A stretch of DNA of 64,000 bases. It comes from Anticarsia gemmatalis. Taxonomy: Eukaryota; Arthropoda; Insecta; Lepidoptera; Erebidae. Under the pieces are notes generated by a model that had not been told where the DNA came from, did not search any database, and saw nothing but the letters and a program-made list of their open reading frames with translations. The stretch is from the NCBI RefSeq assembly GCF_050436995.1, contig NC_134773.1, positions 5,411,194-5,475,193 of the forward strand, written 5' to 3'. The translations under genes were made by a program, and so were the position numbers. Each line of letters opens with the position of its first letter. Positions within the stretch are counted from its first letter, which is position 1. Below, piece after piece: positions 56,215 through 64,000 of this stretch.

Positions 56215-56290
56215 TTGGCAGGTCTCCAGCGCAGCCGAGGGTGGGTCGTAAATTATAGCGTTTACGAGGTCCCACGTTCGATGCCTGGAC
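56215..56290 (+). repeat. tRNA-like SINE head
   Basis: GCGCAGCCGAGGGTGGGTCG (A-box-like) and CCCACGTTCGATGCC (B-box-like). Confidence 0.5.
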
Positions 56291-56459
56291 GCTAACTTGT
56301 TTAAGTATTTCACTAATTTACTGTGGAACAATACAGAACGGTTCATGAAAGTTATGGCGTATGCATTATTAAGAAAGTGCAGGCTTTTGACGGCACATGT
56401 GGCGCAGTAGCCGAGCTTGTACCTACTATAGTGTAGTTATAATCTGCGTGTTTGTTTGT

Positions 56460-56672
56460 CGTATGGTTAGTGGTCAACCTAGTATCAAAGTCGTTCAAGC
56501 CGCCCGAGAGGCCTTTGACATGGCTTAACGACTGTTATCTTAGTAGACAACAGCCGGGACCGACTTTTTACGTGCCCTCCGAAGCACGGAGACGCCCAGT
56601 TCAAATATCACTTTGCGGTCACTTAAGCCACAGATCGTTTACCGACCGTTAAGCGCAACTGGCTATGGGCGC
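56460..56672 (-). mobile_element. S5a SINE-like element, internal deletion in C box
   Basis: CGTATGGTTAGTGGTCAACC start; the 5S part is shortened (TGCGGTCACTTAAGCC), losing most of the core. Confidence 0.72.
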
Positions 56673-57234
56673 CACGATAATCTGCGAGACAGAGTAACAT
56701 ACATACATACATACTTACTCACAAACTTTCGCATTTATAATATTAGTAGGATTTCAACAACAATTTTGACACTAAATTGACCATGTAATATAATATGTTG
56801 ACCTACATACAGTTAAAAGTATCTTACTGTAAAATGATCAATCTTAGCGAGTGATCTATCATAATATTTCAAAGAAACTCTAGTATATAGAGATACATAT
56901 TTACTCTTAGAAAAGCTGGCCAGCGGGGCCATATTGTCGTGTTATGAATGTCTAGTCATAAGCAAAAATATTTTACCCGACTTAAAAGAAACGAGGAGGG
57001 ATTATAATGCTCACAGTCAGTTGTGCTTACCGGTCGGTAAACGATTGGTTAAGCAAATTTTATACGTTGTTAAATCTGTAAGAACCATAAAAAGGTTATA
57101 GTCGTAAACGCTACGATATCTTTACTATATAAAACATAAACCTTTTCTCATAAAAATGTGACGATTGTATAGGTTAATTTATTTACTCCAGCCTCTGTGG
57201 CGCGGCGCGAGCATCCGACTGTTCTATCCATATA
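56673..57234. other. Non-coding stretch with repeat fragments
   Basis: HelB 5' end at about 56700-56752 (reverse), S5a head fragment at 57010-57055 (CTTACCGGTCGGTAAACGAT), and a tRNA-like head at 57190 (CTGTGGCGCGGCGCGAG). Confidence 0.5.
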
Positions 57235-57475
57235 TCGTATGGTTAGTGGTCAACCTAGTGTCAAAGTTGTTCAAGCCGCCCGAAGGCTTTTGACGTGGCT
57301 TAACGACTGTTATCTTAATTGACAACCACCGGGACCGACTTTTTACGTGCCCTCCGAAGCACGGAGACGCTCAGTTCAAATATCACTATGCGGTCACCCA
57401 TCTAAAGAATGTCCGCGCCAAGGTTAGCTTAACCCACAAATCGTTTACCGACCGCCAAGGGCCACTGGCCATGGG
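57235..57475 (-). mobile_element. S5a SINE-like element, full length
   Basis: TCGTATGGTTAGTGGTCAAC, CCTCCGAAGCACGGAGACGC, CGGTCACCCATCTAAAG, TCGTTTACCGACC. Confidence 0.76.
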
Positions 57476-57745
57476 TTATCTGATATATGTATGTACTATG
57501 TAGTATTTAAAAGTAACTTAGTAGCAGGTGGTTTTAAAATGATTAATGTATGAATCGATCATAGGCTGTCTGCACGCGCATCTGTCGCGTGATGAACGAT
57601 GTGTCGATGTGTCGCCGGCCTTATAATTAGTGGTTCTATGTACTAGGTAGTATATACGGTGTTGCCTGTGTTTATATATACATACAGACGCAAAATAACT
57701 CCTTCTCCCCGATCGAAAAGTAAAAATTATATTAATACGAATAAT
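57476..57745. other. Non-coding stretch
   Basis: GC-richer 57560-57620 (ATCTGTCGCGTGATGAACGA, GTGTCGCCGGCC). Not recognised. Confidence 0.38.
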
Positions 57746-57863
57746 CCATTCTTAATATTATAAATGCGAAAGTATACTCTGTCTGTCTGTCAGTTACTCT
57801 ATCAAAACTACTGAACCAATTTGCATGAAATTTGGTATGGAGATATTTGATATCCGAGAAAAG
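57746..57863 (+). mobile_element. HelC Helitron, 5' half
   Basis: AATATTATAAATGCGAAAGT, (CTGT)n, TTGGTATGGAGATATTTGAT and CCGAGAAAAGG; ends abruptly at a St1 SINE. Confidence 0.68.
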
Positions 57864-58170
57864 GCGAGTAGATAAAAGTTGGTACCTCCCACACAAATGG
57901 TCGCAAGTTCGAACCCGAGGCAACACACCAATGACTTTTCCAAGTTATGTGTGTATTAGAAATAATTATCACATGCTCCAACGGTGAAGGAAAACATCGT
58001 GAGGAAACCTTGCATGCCTAAAATTTGTTTAATTCATTTATTGAGGTCATGCAAAGTCCCCAACCCGCACTTGGTCAGCGTGGTGGACTTAAGGCCTAAC
58101 CCCTCCCTCATTACGGGAGGAGACCCTTGCCCAGCAGTGGGACAGTAATGGGTTAAATTTATTTATTATG
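57864..58170 (+). mobile_element. St1 tRNA-derived SINE, near full length
   Basis: Head: a degraded A box (GCGAGTAGATAAAAG) and a B box AAGTTCGAACCCG. Then AACACACCAATGACTTTTCC, AACGGTGAAGGAAAACATCG, GCAAAGTCCCCAACCCGC, CTCCCTCATTACGGGAGGAG, CCCAGCAGTGGGACAGTAAT and an (ATTT)n tail. Reference copy for the family. Confidence 0.8.
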
Positions 58171-58512
58171 TATTATGTACTTACGTGAAAATTTATGATA
58201 TTCCCAAAAATACATTTATCATTTAAATCCTAGTTTTAAACCAACCATTTCCATTTTAAATCTGTCCATGCACTAAATCACACTAATTGGCGGAAAGGTC
58301 AGATTTGTGACCTAAAATAGTACCTAGAATACCTGAAAATATCTGGAACTAGATAAACCCATTTAGTGCTGAAACTGCTAGTTTGAAATTCAGCTGAAAT
58401 TAGAATGTTTTAAACTTTGACAAAATAGGTCAGTGGTAGAAAAGTTTAATTGTTCTTTTCATAGATGGCAGTGTGGTGTCAAATTATGTTTCTTATTTTA
58501 TTTTTTGTATTT
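58171..58512. other. AT-rich non-coding stretch
   Basis: One ATAGATGGCAGTG motif (58461). No gene. Confidence 0.42.
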
Positions 58513-58665
58513 AAAAAAGACAACTCCCGCACTTATTGCTCTTGTGTCGCGGGGACTTTAACAAACATACATACAACGGACACAAAGTACAACCAGACCC
58601 GAAACAATTATTTGTGGATCGCACAAATAATTGTTTAGAGGGGAAATCAAACCCACGACTTAGTG
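58513..58665 (-). mobile_element. St2 tRNA-derived SINE, head partly lost
   Basis: TATTGCTCTTGTGTCGCGGG, ACAACGGACACAAAGTACAA, CCCGAAACAATTATTTGTGG, AATCAAACCCACGA. The frames over it are shadows. Confidence 0.72.
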
Positions 58666-58845
58666 GTATATGTGAAATAAAAAAAATGTGTGTCAAAATA
58701 GAAGTATTGGAAAAATGTATATGAGTAATCATTAAAATTCATACGCTAGGCTAATTGTCTAATTCAAAACAAGTCAAGCGTCCTACCTTAGGCAAATTTT
58801 CAATGTGTGTTCCAAGTGACCTGTGTCTGTGTTATAAATAATGAT

Positions 58846-58925
58846 CACGTTGTTATAACGATGAAGGGAAACATCGTGAGCAATGACATGTCTGACAGTT
58901 GTTTAACACAGCTCTTGAAAGAAAA
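58846..58925 (+). mobile_element. St1 SINE fragment
   Basis: TTATAACGATGAAGGGAAAC, TCGTGAGCAATGACATG, ACACAGCTCTTGAAAG. Confidence 0.55.
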
Positions 58926-59119
58926 GTCTAGTCGGCCAGCAACATAAACTCTAGAAACTTGATATAGATTTTAATTAAACAGAATATTAACTTACTTATT
59001 AGCAGTATCGTTATCCTAAATTAACATCCGTATTGAACAATAAAATACAATACTTGAAAATACAATTAGAAAACAAACAAATTATTATTACTCTCTTCCA
59101 TTATTAATAACTATTACTA

Positions 59120-59300
59120 ATATACCAACGCCATCTATTAACACCAATAAGCAAACTTGCCATCTATGGAGTGCAACGGTAAAACTTTCTAAACAATGAA
59201 CGATTAAATATGTAGGTGAATAGAGCCATCTATTGGTTGAAATATGAAACAATAGACTTGACAATGAAATATAAATTAAATATACTGCCATCTATTAAGA
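59120..59300. promoter_or_regulatory. Cluster of four GCCATCTA motifs
   Basis: CGCCATCTATTAAC (59129), GCCATCTATGG (59159), GCCATCTATTGG (59225) and GCCATCTATTAAG (59287), all in the same orientation within 170 bp. Resembles a Pho/YY1-type core (GCCAT). Function unproven. Confidence 0.4.
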
Positions 59301-59439
59301 GTATAGTAAAATTTCTAAAGTTATTTTAATGCACTAGTTAGTTGACGCGCCTTCATCCGTATTGCCTTGTTTCAGTTTCTCAATTTTCATTGATAAAATT
59401 TTCTTTTTTCAGTAGCTTACAGATTAGGCTCAGGGTTTT

Positions 59440-59700
59440 GTAATCTAGGGAAAAAACGGAAGCCTATTACTAAGCCTCCGCTGTCTGTCCGTCTGTGTGT
59501 TTGTCACCAGGCTGTATCTCATGAACCGTATAGCTAGGAAACTGAAATTTTCACAAAATATGTACATATTGTTAATTACTTAATATTAAAGAAAATATAC
59601 TTAATATTAAAGGGTTTCTCCAAACAATAAATCGTCTTTTTTTGCGGAAACCTTTGTTCGCTAGTCCGACTCGCACTTGGACGGTGTTTGAAACAAAAGT
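59440..59700 (-). repeat. Interspersed repeat with CTCCGCTGTCTGTCCGTC
   Basis: AAGCCTATTACTAAGCCTCC, GTCACCAGGCTGTATCTCAT, GAACCGTATAGCTAGG, TTCACAAAATATGTACATAT, and GTCCGACTCGCACTTGGACG at the right. Reverse relative to 52385-52565. From family knowledge, longer relatives can carry a 5S-like segment; none is visible here. Confidence 0.6.
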
Positions 59701-59828
59701 GTCTTGTGCTTGATTCGCGGTTTTCAACTATCTTCATTCTGAATTTCATGAAAATTGAAGCAGCTGTAAAACAGTACGTAATATAGAGCTAAAATCTAAC
59801 TAGTTTAAAAAAAATTGCTGTTTCAAAT

Positions 59829-60030
59829 CATTGATGGTCTCGTGTGGCGGGTTCGAATCCAAAAACTTTCTGTAATGAGCACGAGTATCTGTTCTGAGCT
59901 TGTTAATGTATCTATATAAGTATGTATTTACAAGTATATAAGTAGGTTCATCAGTTATCTAGTTACAGTACAAGCTCTGCTTAGTTTGTAATCAAATAAC
60001 CGTGAGTGAGTTGATATTTATTTTAACGTA
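59829..60030 (+). repeat. SF repeat with B-box-like head
   Basis: GCGGGTTCGAATCC (59848), GTAATGAGCACGAGTATCTG, ATAAGTATGTATTTACAAG, TACAGTACAAGCTCTGCTTA. Confidence 0.62.
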
Positions 60031-60099
60031 GCGTAACATCAACAATATTAGATGCTTAGGCTATGTTGTATGTATGTATGTTAGCCATCGTTCATACGG

Positions 60100-60260
60100 G
60101 TTATATTCACGACGTGCAGTTAGGAGGCGGGCAGCGCTCGTTTGTCATCGCCGGCCGCAGGTGTGACGAACAACGCAAATGAACAACATCGTACATGTAT
60201 GTATGTATGTATGTATGTATGTGTGGTGCTAATCTATGATAATACTCGCCCTTGCTTCTC
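60100..60260. other. GC-rich patch and (TATG)n microsatellite
   Basis: 60110-60180 is GC-rich (GGAGGCGGGCAGCGCTCG, CGCCGGCCGCAGGTG), followed by seven or so TATG units at 60193-60222. No gene attached. Confidence 0.5.
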
Positions 60261-60302
60261 GCGTATGTAAACAAAGGCTACAATTTTGATAAATGCGTCA
60301 TT

Positions 60303-60428
60303 TTTCTATGTCCTTTCTCGGGTATTAAAATATCTCCATACCAAATTTATTGCAAATTGGTTCAGTAGTTTAGGTGTGATTGAGTAGCAGACAGACAGAC
60401 AGAGTTACTTTCGCATTTGTAATATTAT
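60303..60428 (-). mobile_element. HelC Helitron, 5' half
   Basis: TCTATGTCCTTTCTCGGGTA, GTGTGATTGAGTAGCAGACA, AGAGTTACTTTCGCATTTGT. Confidence 0.68.
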
Positions 60429-60702
60429 TCGGTCGGTTTGTGTTATAAATATTAAATTATGACTTGTTATTTGAACTTTTAAAAAAATAATATCAGACAA
60501 TTTTTTCGTCAGATTTCTTTCCCATTTTACCGCAAAACTATGTATAATATTCATGTAACGCTATCATAACGGAAATGTTTATTGACATACGACAACACAT
60601 AACAATTTTATATTCCATGTCACATCATTTAATTTCGAGTATATGAATATAGCAACAAGACGCACACGAAATATAATTACAAGAGACACATGTACTGTAG
60701 CG

Positions 60703-60835
60703 CGATCTCTCTCCCCCTCTCTCTCCCTCTCTCTCTCTCTCTTGCTCTCTCTTTCCTTCTCTCCCCCCCCCCCTCTCTCTCTTTCTTTCTCTCTCTCTCT
60801 CTCTCTCTCCCTCTGTTTTTCCCTCTTTTGACAGC
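60703..60835. repeat. (CT)n polypyrimidine tract
   Basis: About 130 bp of CT repeats with C runs. Frames on both strands here are simple-repeat artefacts. Confidence 0.92.
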
Positions 60836-61192
60836 TGTCTGTAATTGACAATATTTGATAATATAGTGCTATTTTCACAGTCGTAAATAGAGAAAGTCTT
60901 TAAAATAAGTTAGGAAAACGTGTCGATAGTTTCGGGATATTCAATTATCGTATAGTTTCAGTCAATTTCTTTTAAAAACTTTTAACAATCTATCTATTGG
61001 TAAACACAGCATTTTAATCCGTTAGTAGTTTTATAGTTCATCACTTAAAACACAGACACTGCAAGCACTATATTTTGCAATTTTTGTATTATATAATACA
61101 ATAAAGTTTTACATGTATAATTTTGGCCATAATACATAGCTTGTTGGTGATATACGCTCGTTTTCATTATGTTATTAGGTATACAAGCAATG
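60836..61192. other. AT-rich non-coding stretch
   Basis: Nothing recognised. Confidence 0.42.
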
Positions 61193-61411
61193 TATTAGGT
61201 CGGGGAAAAAGTCTTTTCGCATTATAGTATGTATGAACTTGTAACAAAATCTTTTCTCTACACAAAAAAGCTCGATATCTGGGTACCTCACGAGCTCACT
61301 GAAAGAAACCTAATGAACCGTGTACTCATTTGTGATTCTTGAAGACAAAGAGATTTTATTACAAGTTAATACATAGTATAATACGAAAAGACTTTTTCCC
61401 CGACCTAATAT
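61193..61411 (+). mobile_element. M1 Tc1/mariner-like MITE, full length
   Basis: ATTAGGTCGGGGAAAAAGTC to GACTTTTTCCCCGACCTAAT; best preserved copy, TA on both sides. Confidence 0.82.
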
Positions 61412-61774
61412 AAGATATAGTATAGATATAAAGTGATGAAAAATCCACATAAATTTGAGTCGTAGCAAAACTTGTGATATAAACCAAAATTCTGGCAACT
61501 CCGTATGATTTTAATCACGCTCTGAGTTATGTCTGTACGTCATTATCTATACATAGACGTTATATGTAATTAAATATATTCTGTCGCTCCACTTCTCGTA
61601 TAAACTGATATTTTATTTAAAGCCACGGCACGAGGCTCGTCAAAATGTCGATATTTTGCGCGAAGAAATTATTACTTCTAACTTTAAAACTGTGATTTTG
61701 TTCGCGTGAAAAGATTTTCTATTGTAAAAAGTATCTTATGTGTTGATACAAGTAATAATCTATTCTTCTTCTTA
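61412..61774. other. Non-coding stretch
   Basis: Nothing recognised beyond a faint Helitron-like phrase (TTTGTTCGCGTGAAAAGATT). Confidence 0.4.
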
Positions 61775-62020
61775 TCGTATGGTTAGTGGTCAACCTAGTG
61801 TCAAAGTTGTTCAAAACGCCCGAAGGCCTTTGACATGGTTCATCGACTGTTATCTTAATTGACAACAACTGGGACCGACATTTTACGTGCCCTCCGAAGC
61901 ACGGAGACGCCCAGTTCAAATACCTCTATGCGGTCACCCATCTATGGAATGACCGCGCCAAGGTGTTGCTTAACCCACAGATCGTTTACCGACCGGTGAG
62001 CGCAACTGGCTACGGGCGCC
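61775..62020 (-). mobile_element. S5a SINE-like element, full length
   Basis: TCGTATGGTTAGTGGTCAAC, CCTCCGAAGCACGGAGACGC, GGTCACCCATCTATGG, TTGCTTAACCCACAGATCG, TTTACCGACCGGTGAGCGC. Confidence 0.8.
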
Positions 62021-62079
62021 TATATAATAAACTATTAGCTTACCGTATTTCTTAACCTTTTTAGTAGTTACATACTAAA

Positions 62080-62205
62080 ATCACGCATTTTTCAGCGGTA
62101 GGCAGAGACTAAAGAACGTCACTTGGTACGATCCTTACAAACTTCCCTTGCCTCATTCACATACATACATACATGTTGTCATACAGGACCGCCGGTTACG
62201 AATAT
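62080..62205 (+). repeat. RG interspersed repeat
   Basis: AAGAACGTCACTTGGTACGA, TACAAACTTCCCTTGCCTC, TTGTCATACAGGACCGCCGG. Confidence 0.62.
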
Positions 62206-62314
62206 ATGACCCTTTTCAAAACATTGCCGATATGATCTCTGTATGTATTTCTGTTTTGTAGTTTTTGTATGGAAGAGCAACAAAATACATACAAACATAC
62301 TCATAAACTTTCGC

Positions 62315-62807
62315 AATGGAGAATGTTAACAAATTTGGATTATTAGCTCTCCATATTCTCTGTTAAAAATAAAAAATACTAGTGAAAGAATTACTTTGAT
62401 ACGTCAATTAGTTTCCGATTTATAAGTAAAACAAGTTGTAACTGCGCGAGTCGGTGTGACGTCATTGTACATTACGCTAAGTTTGGCTCACATAGTGTTT
62501 TTTAATAATATTTACTATTATTACACTTTAAATGTAATAAGCAGACGAAAACACAACAAAATACTGCATAAGCTATTACATCTACGGCTGGAGACTTGAT
62601 ATTAAGCGGGACGCGGCCCGCGCGGCATGGTGTAGTATGACGTCACGCTGTTAGCGGGACTCGATATTTTTTGAAACTTTGAATGCTTGTAAAATCAAAA
62701 CTACTTGGTATTTTTGACTGAAACAAAAACTAGTTTGCATGTACATGTACAGGCTTTACTGAGTTAAAATTTCAAGCGATTTGGCATACCTAGTAACATT
62801 CTCCATT
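62315..62807. mobile_element. About 490-bp insertion with short inverted ends inside a Helitron 5' end
   Basis: AATGGAGAATGTTA at the left mirrors TAACATTCTCCATT at the right. The flanks, AAACTTTCGC and ATAATATTAGTAGGA, are the two halves of a HelB-type 5' end, so the element landed there. The interior has a GC block (GACGCGGCCCGCGCGGC at 62600) and two TGACGTCA-like sites. Confidence 0.6.
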
Positions 62808-63042
62808 ATAATATTAGTAGGAACACAGACACACATGCTTTTACGGCTAAACCACTGAAAAGATTTCGATTAAATTGTACATAGAAATATTTGAACATAT
62901 GGGATCAAGTATAGTCTAAGTGTTTTTATGAAAAACTAAACCTAATACCTTTGAAATAGGGATTATTTCTATGTGTATGTGAGCTATACTCGGGCGATTA
63001 CAAACATGCGAACTACGTCACAATCAAATGTATGTGACATAG

Positions 63043-63142
63043 ATTTCAACCCGCACTTAGTCAGCGTGGTGGTCTCAAGGCCTAACTCTTCTCTCATTAC
63101 GGAAAGAGACCCAGCAGTGGGACAATATTGGGTTAAATTTAC
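63043..63142 (+). mobile_element. St1 tRNA-derived SINE, 3' fragment
   Basis: CAACCCGCACTTAGTCAGCG, CTCAAGGCCTAACTCTTCTC, ACCCAGCAGTGGGACAATAT. Confidence 0.68.
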
Positions 63143-63150
63143 TTGATTTA

Positions 63151-63359
63151 TAGAGCTTTTACCCGCGACTTCATCCGCCACCTGAATTATCTCATGGGAA
63201 TGGGTCATTTTCCCGGGGTAAAAAGTAGCCTATGTCCTTTCTCGGGTATCAAAATATCTCCATACCAAATTTCAAGCAAATTAGTTCAGTAGTTTAGACG
63301 TGATTGAGTAACAGACAGACAGAGTTACTTTCGCATTTATAATATTATGTAGTATGGAT
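63151..63359 (-). mobile_element. HelC Helitron-like element
   Basis: AGAGCTTTTACCCGCGACTT at the 3' side to GCATTTATAATATTATGTAG at the 5' side; the terminal CTAG is mutated. Confidence 0.74.
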
Positions 63360-63400
63360 GGTGTGACGTAGTTCGCACGTTTGTAATCACTCGTAGTAAT

Positions 63401-63620
63401 AATATAAAGAGGAATATGAACAATAATGAGTGCTATATTTATTTACAAGCTCATAAATAAATTAGTGCGCAGTTTAGGTATTTAACTAATAGGTGCACGC
63501 GGCGTTGCGCGTATTTACAGCAATTTAGTTCACGTGCTATTATTAACTGTGAAATTATTTCAAACTGATTCATTACTACTCCACACCAGAGTCGCCGACA
63601 AATTAACGACGTGAAGTCCT
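63401..63620. other. Non-coding stretch
   Basis: Nothing recognised; a short GC patch (GCACGCGGCGTTGCGCG at 63493). Confidence 0.38.
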
Positions 63621-63790
63621 AGTCGGCTTCCAGTCTCACCGGATGCAGCTGAATACCAGTATTGTACATGCAGCGACTGTCTATCGGACCTCCACAACAC
63701 AGTTACCTGGGTTATACCACGATACTAAGTAACACTGCTTGTTAGACTCTAGCTAATTGATACTGGTAACGGCTGTCAACGAAAATGTGG
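63621..63790 (-). mobile_element. S5b SINE-like element, tail part
   Basis: GTCGGCTTCCAGTCTCACCG, GATGCAGCTGAATACCAGTA, CGATACTAAGTAACACTGC; no 5S-like head. Confidence 0.7.
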
Positions 63791-63845
63791 CCTCAGTGCA
63801 GATCTAGGCTTAAAACACTTCAAACAAGACCAACATATTATTATT

Positions 63846-64000
63846 TTAACCCATGCCTGTCCCACTGCTGGGCAAGGGTCTTCTCCCAAACGAGAGAAGG
63901 ATTAGGCCTTGAGTTCACCACTCTGGCCAAGTGCAGGTTGGGGACGTTGCATACCTTCAAGAACTGTTCTAAACAACTCTCAGGCATGCAAGATTGCATC
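63846..64000 (-). mobile_element. St1 tRNA-derived SINE, cut by the window edge
   Basis: CCCATGCCTGTCCCACTGCT, AGAGAAGGATTAGGCCTTGA, CTTCAAGAACTGTTCTAAAC; continues past the right edge. Confidence 0.72.

Larger units (their letters stand above)
62990..63400. repeat. Inverted repeat pair enclosing a SINE fragment and a Helitron
   Basis: GATTACAAACATGCGAACTA at 62997 mirrors TAGTTCGCACGTTTGTAATC at about 63369. Between them lie a St1 fragment (63043-63142) and a HelC copy (63151-63359). Confidence 0.6.

Noticed and set aside
60579..60878. Arg/Glu-rich and Ser/Leu-rich frames
   Set aside because: Translations of a CT microsatellite.
1..64000. Autonomous transposon or retroviral coding regions
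   Set aside because: No frame showed reverse transcriptase, integrase, transposase or Helitron helicase motifs.

Overview
The window looks like nuclear DNA of a lepidopteran insect. It is AT-rich and almost free of long reading frames. It is crowded with short non-autonomous transposons typical of moth and butterfly genomes: Helitron-like elements ending in CTAG with a (TTTG)n tract near the 5' end, tRNA-derived SINEs, SINE-like repeats built on a 5S rRNA-like head, and several MITEs. I cannot name the family or species from sequence alone.

Gene content. One protein-coding gene is clear: the 5' part of musashi (msi) on the minus strand. Coding exon 1 (3489-3702) and exon 2 (2304-2512) join in phase across a 976-bp intron and give a 141-residue N-terminus. 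That N-terminus is an Ala/His/Gln-rich leader, a Ser/Thr/Pro linker and the first half of RRM1. The remaining exons lie beyond the left edge. A GC-rich island at 14.9-15.4 kb may be a promoter or untranslated first exon of msi, but this is unproven. I could not recognise any other gene.

Layout. 0-3.7 kb: msi with SINE insertions in its introns. 3.7-13.1 kb: AT-rich DNA with few repeats, holding one well-preserved hAT-type element with an 8-bp target duplication. 13-15.5 kb: repeats, then the GC island. 15.5-30 kb: AT-rich DNA with scattered repeats. 30.0-31.7 kb: an unusual 1.6-kb element with long terminal inverted repeats, a 190-bp-arm fold-back and three GC-rich hairpins. 31.7-64 kb: dense, nested repeat territory, including Helitrons inside SINEs, Helitrons inside Helitrons and a MITE-like insertion inside a Helitron.

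Family names used below. HelA: Helitron starting TCTATACTAATATTATAAAG and ending GCGGGTCAGCTAG. HelB: ends GGCGGCCTCTAG. HelC: 3' end carries GCGGGTAAAAGCT. HelD: a 37-kb/49-kb pair. HelE: ends GTCGGGTCCGCTAG. S5a and S5b: two SINE-like families with 5S rRNA-like cores. St1: tRNA-derived SINE with CCCAGCAGTGGGAC near its tail. St2: tRNA-derived SINE with GTTTCGGGTCTGG. SF: repeat with TACAAGCTCTGCTTAG. RG: repeat with GGTACGATCCTTACAAAC. M1: Tc1/mariner-like MITE. M2: MITE with CCCTCTTATTCATA ends. M3: palindromic MITE with GGTTTCTGAGGTACATTTAG ends. No autonomous transposase, helicase or reverse transcriptase reading frame was seen, so all these elements must have been moved by proteins encoded elsewhere.
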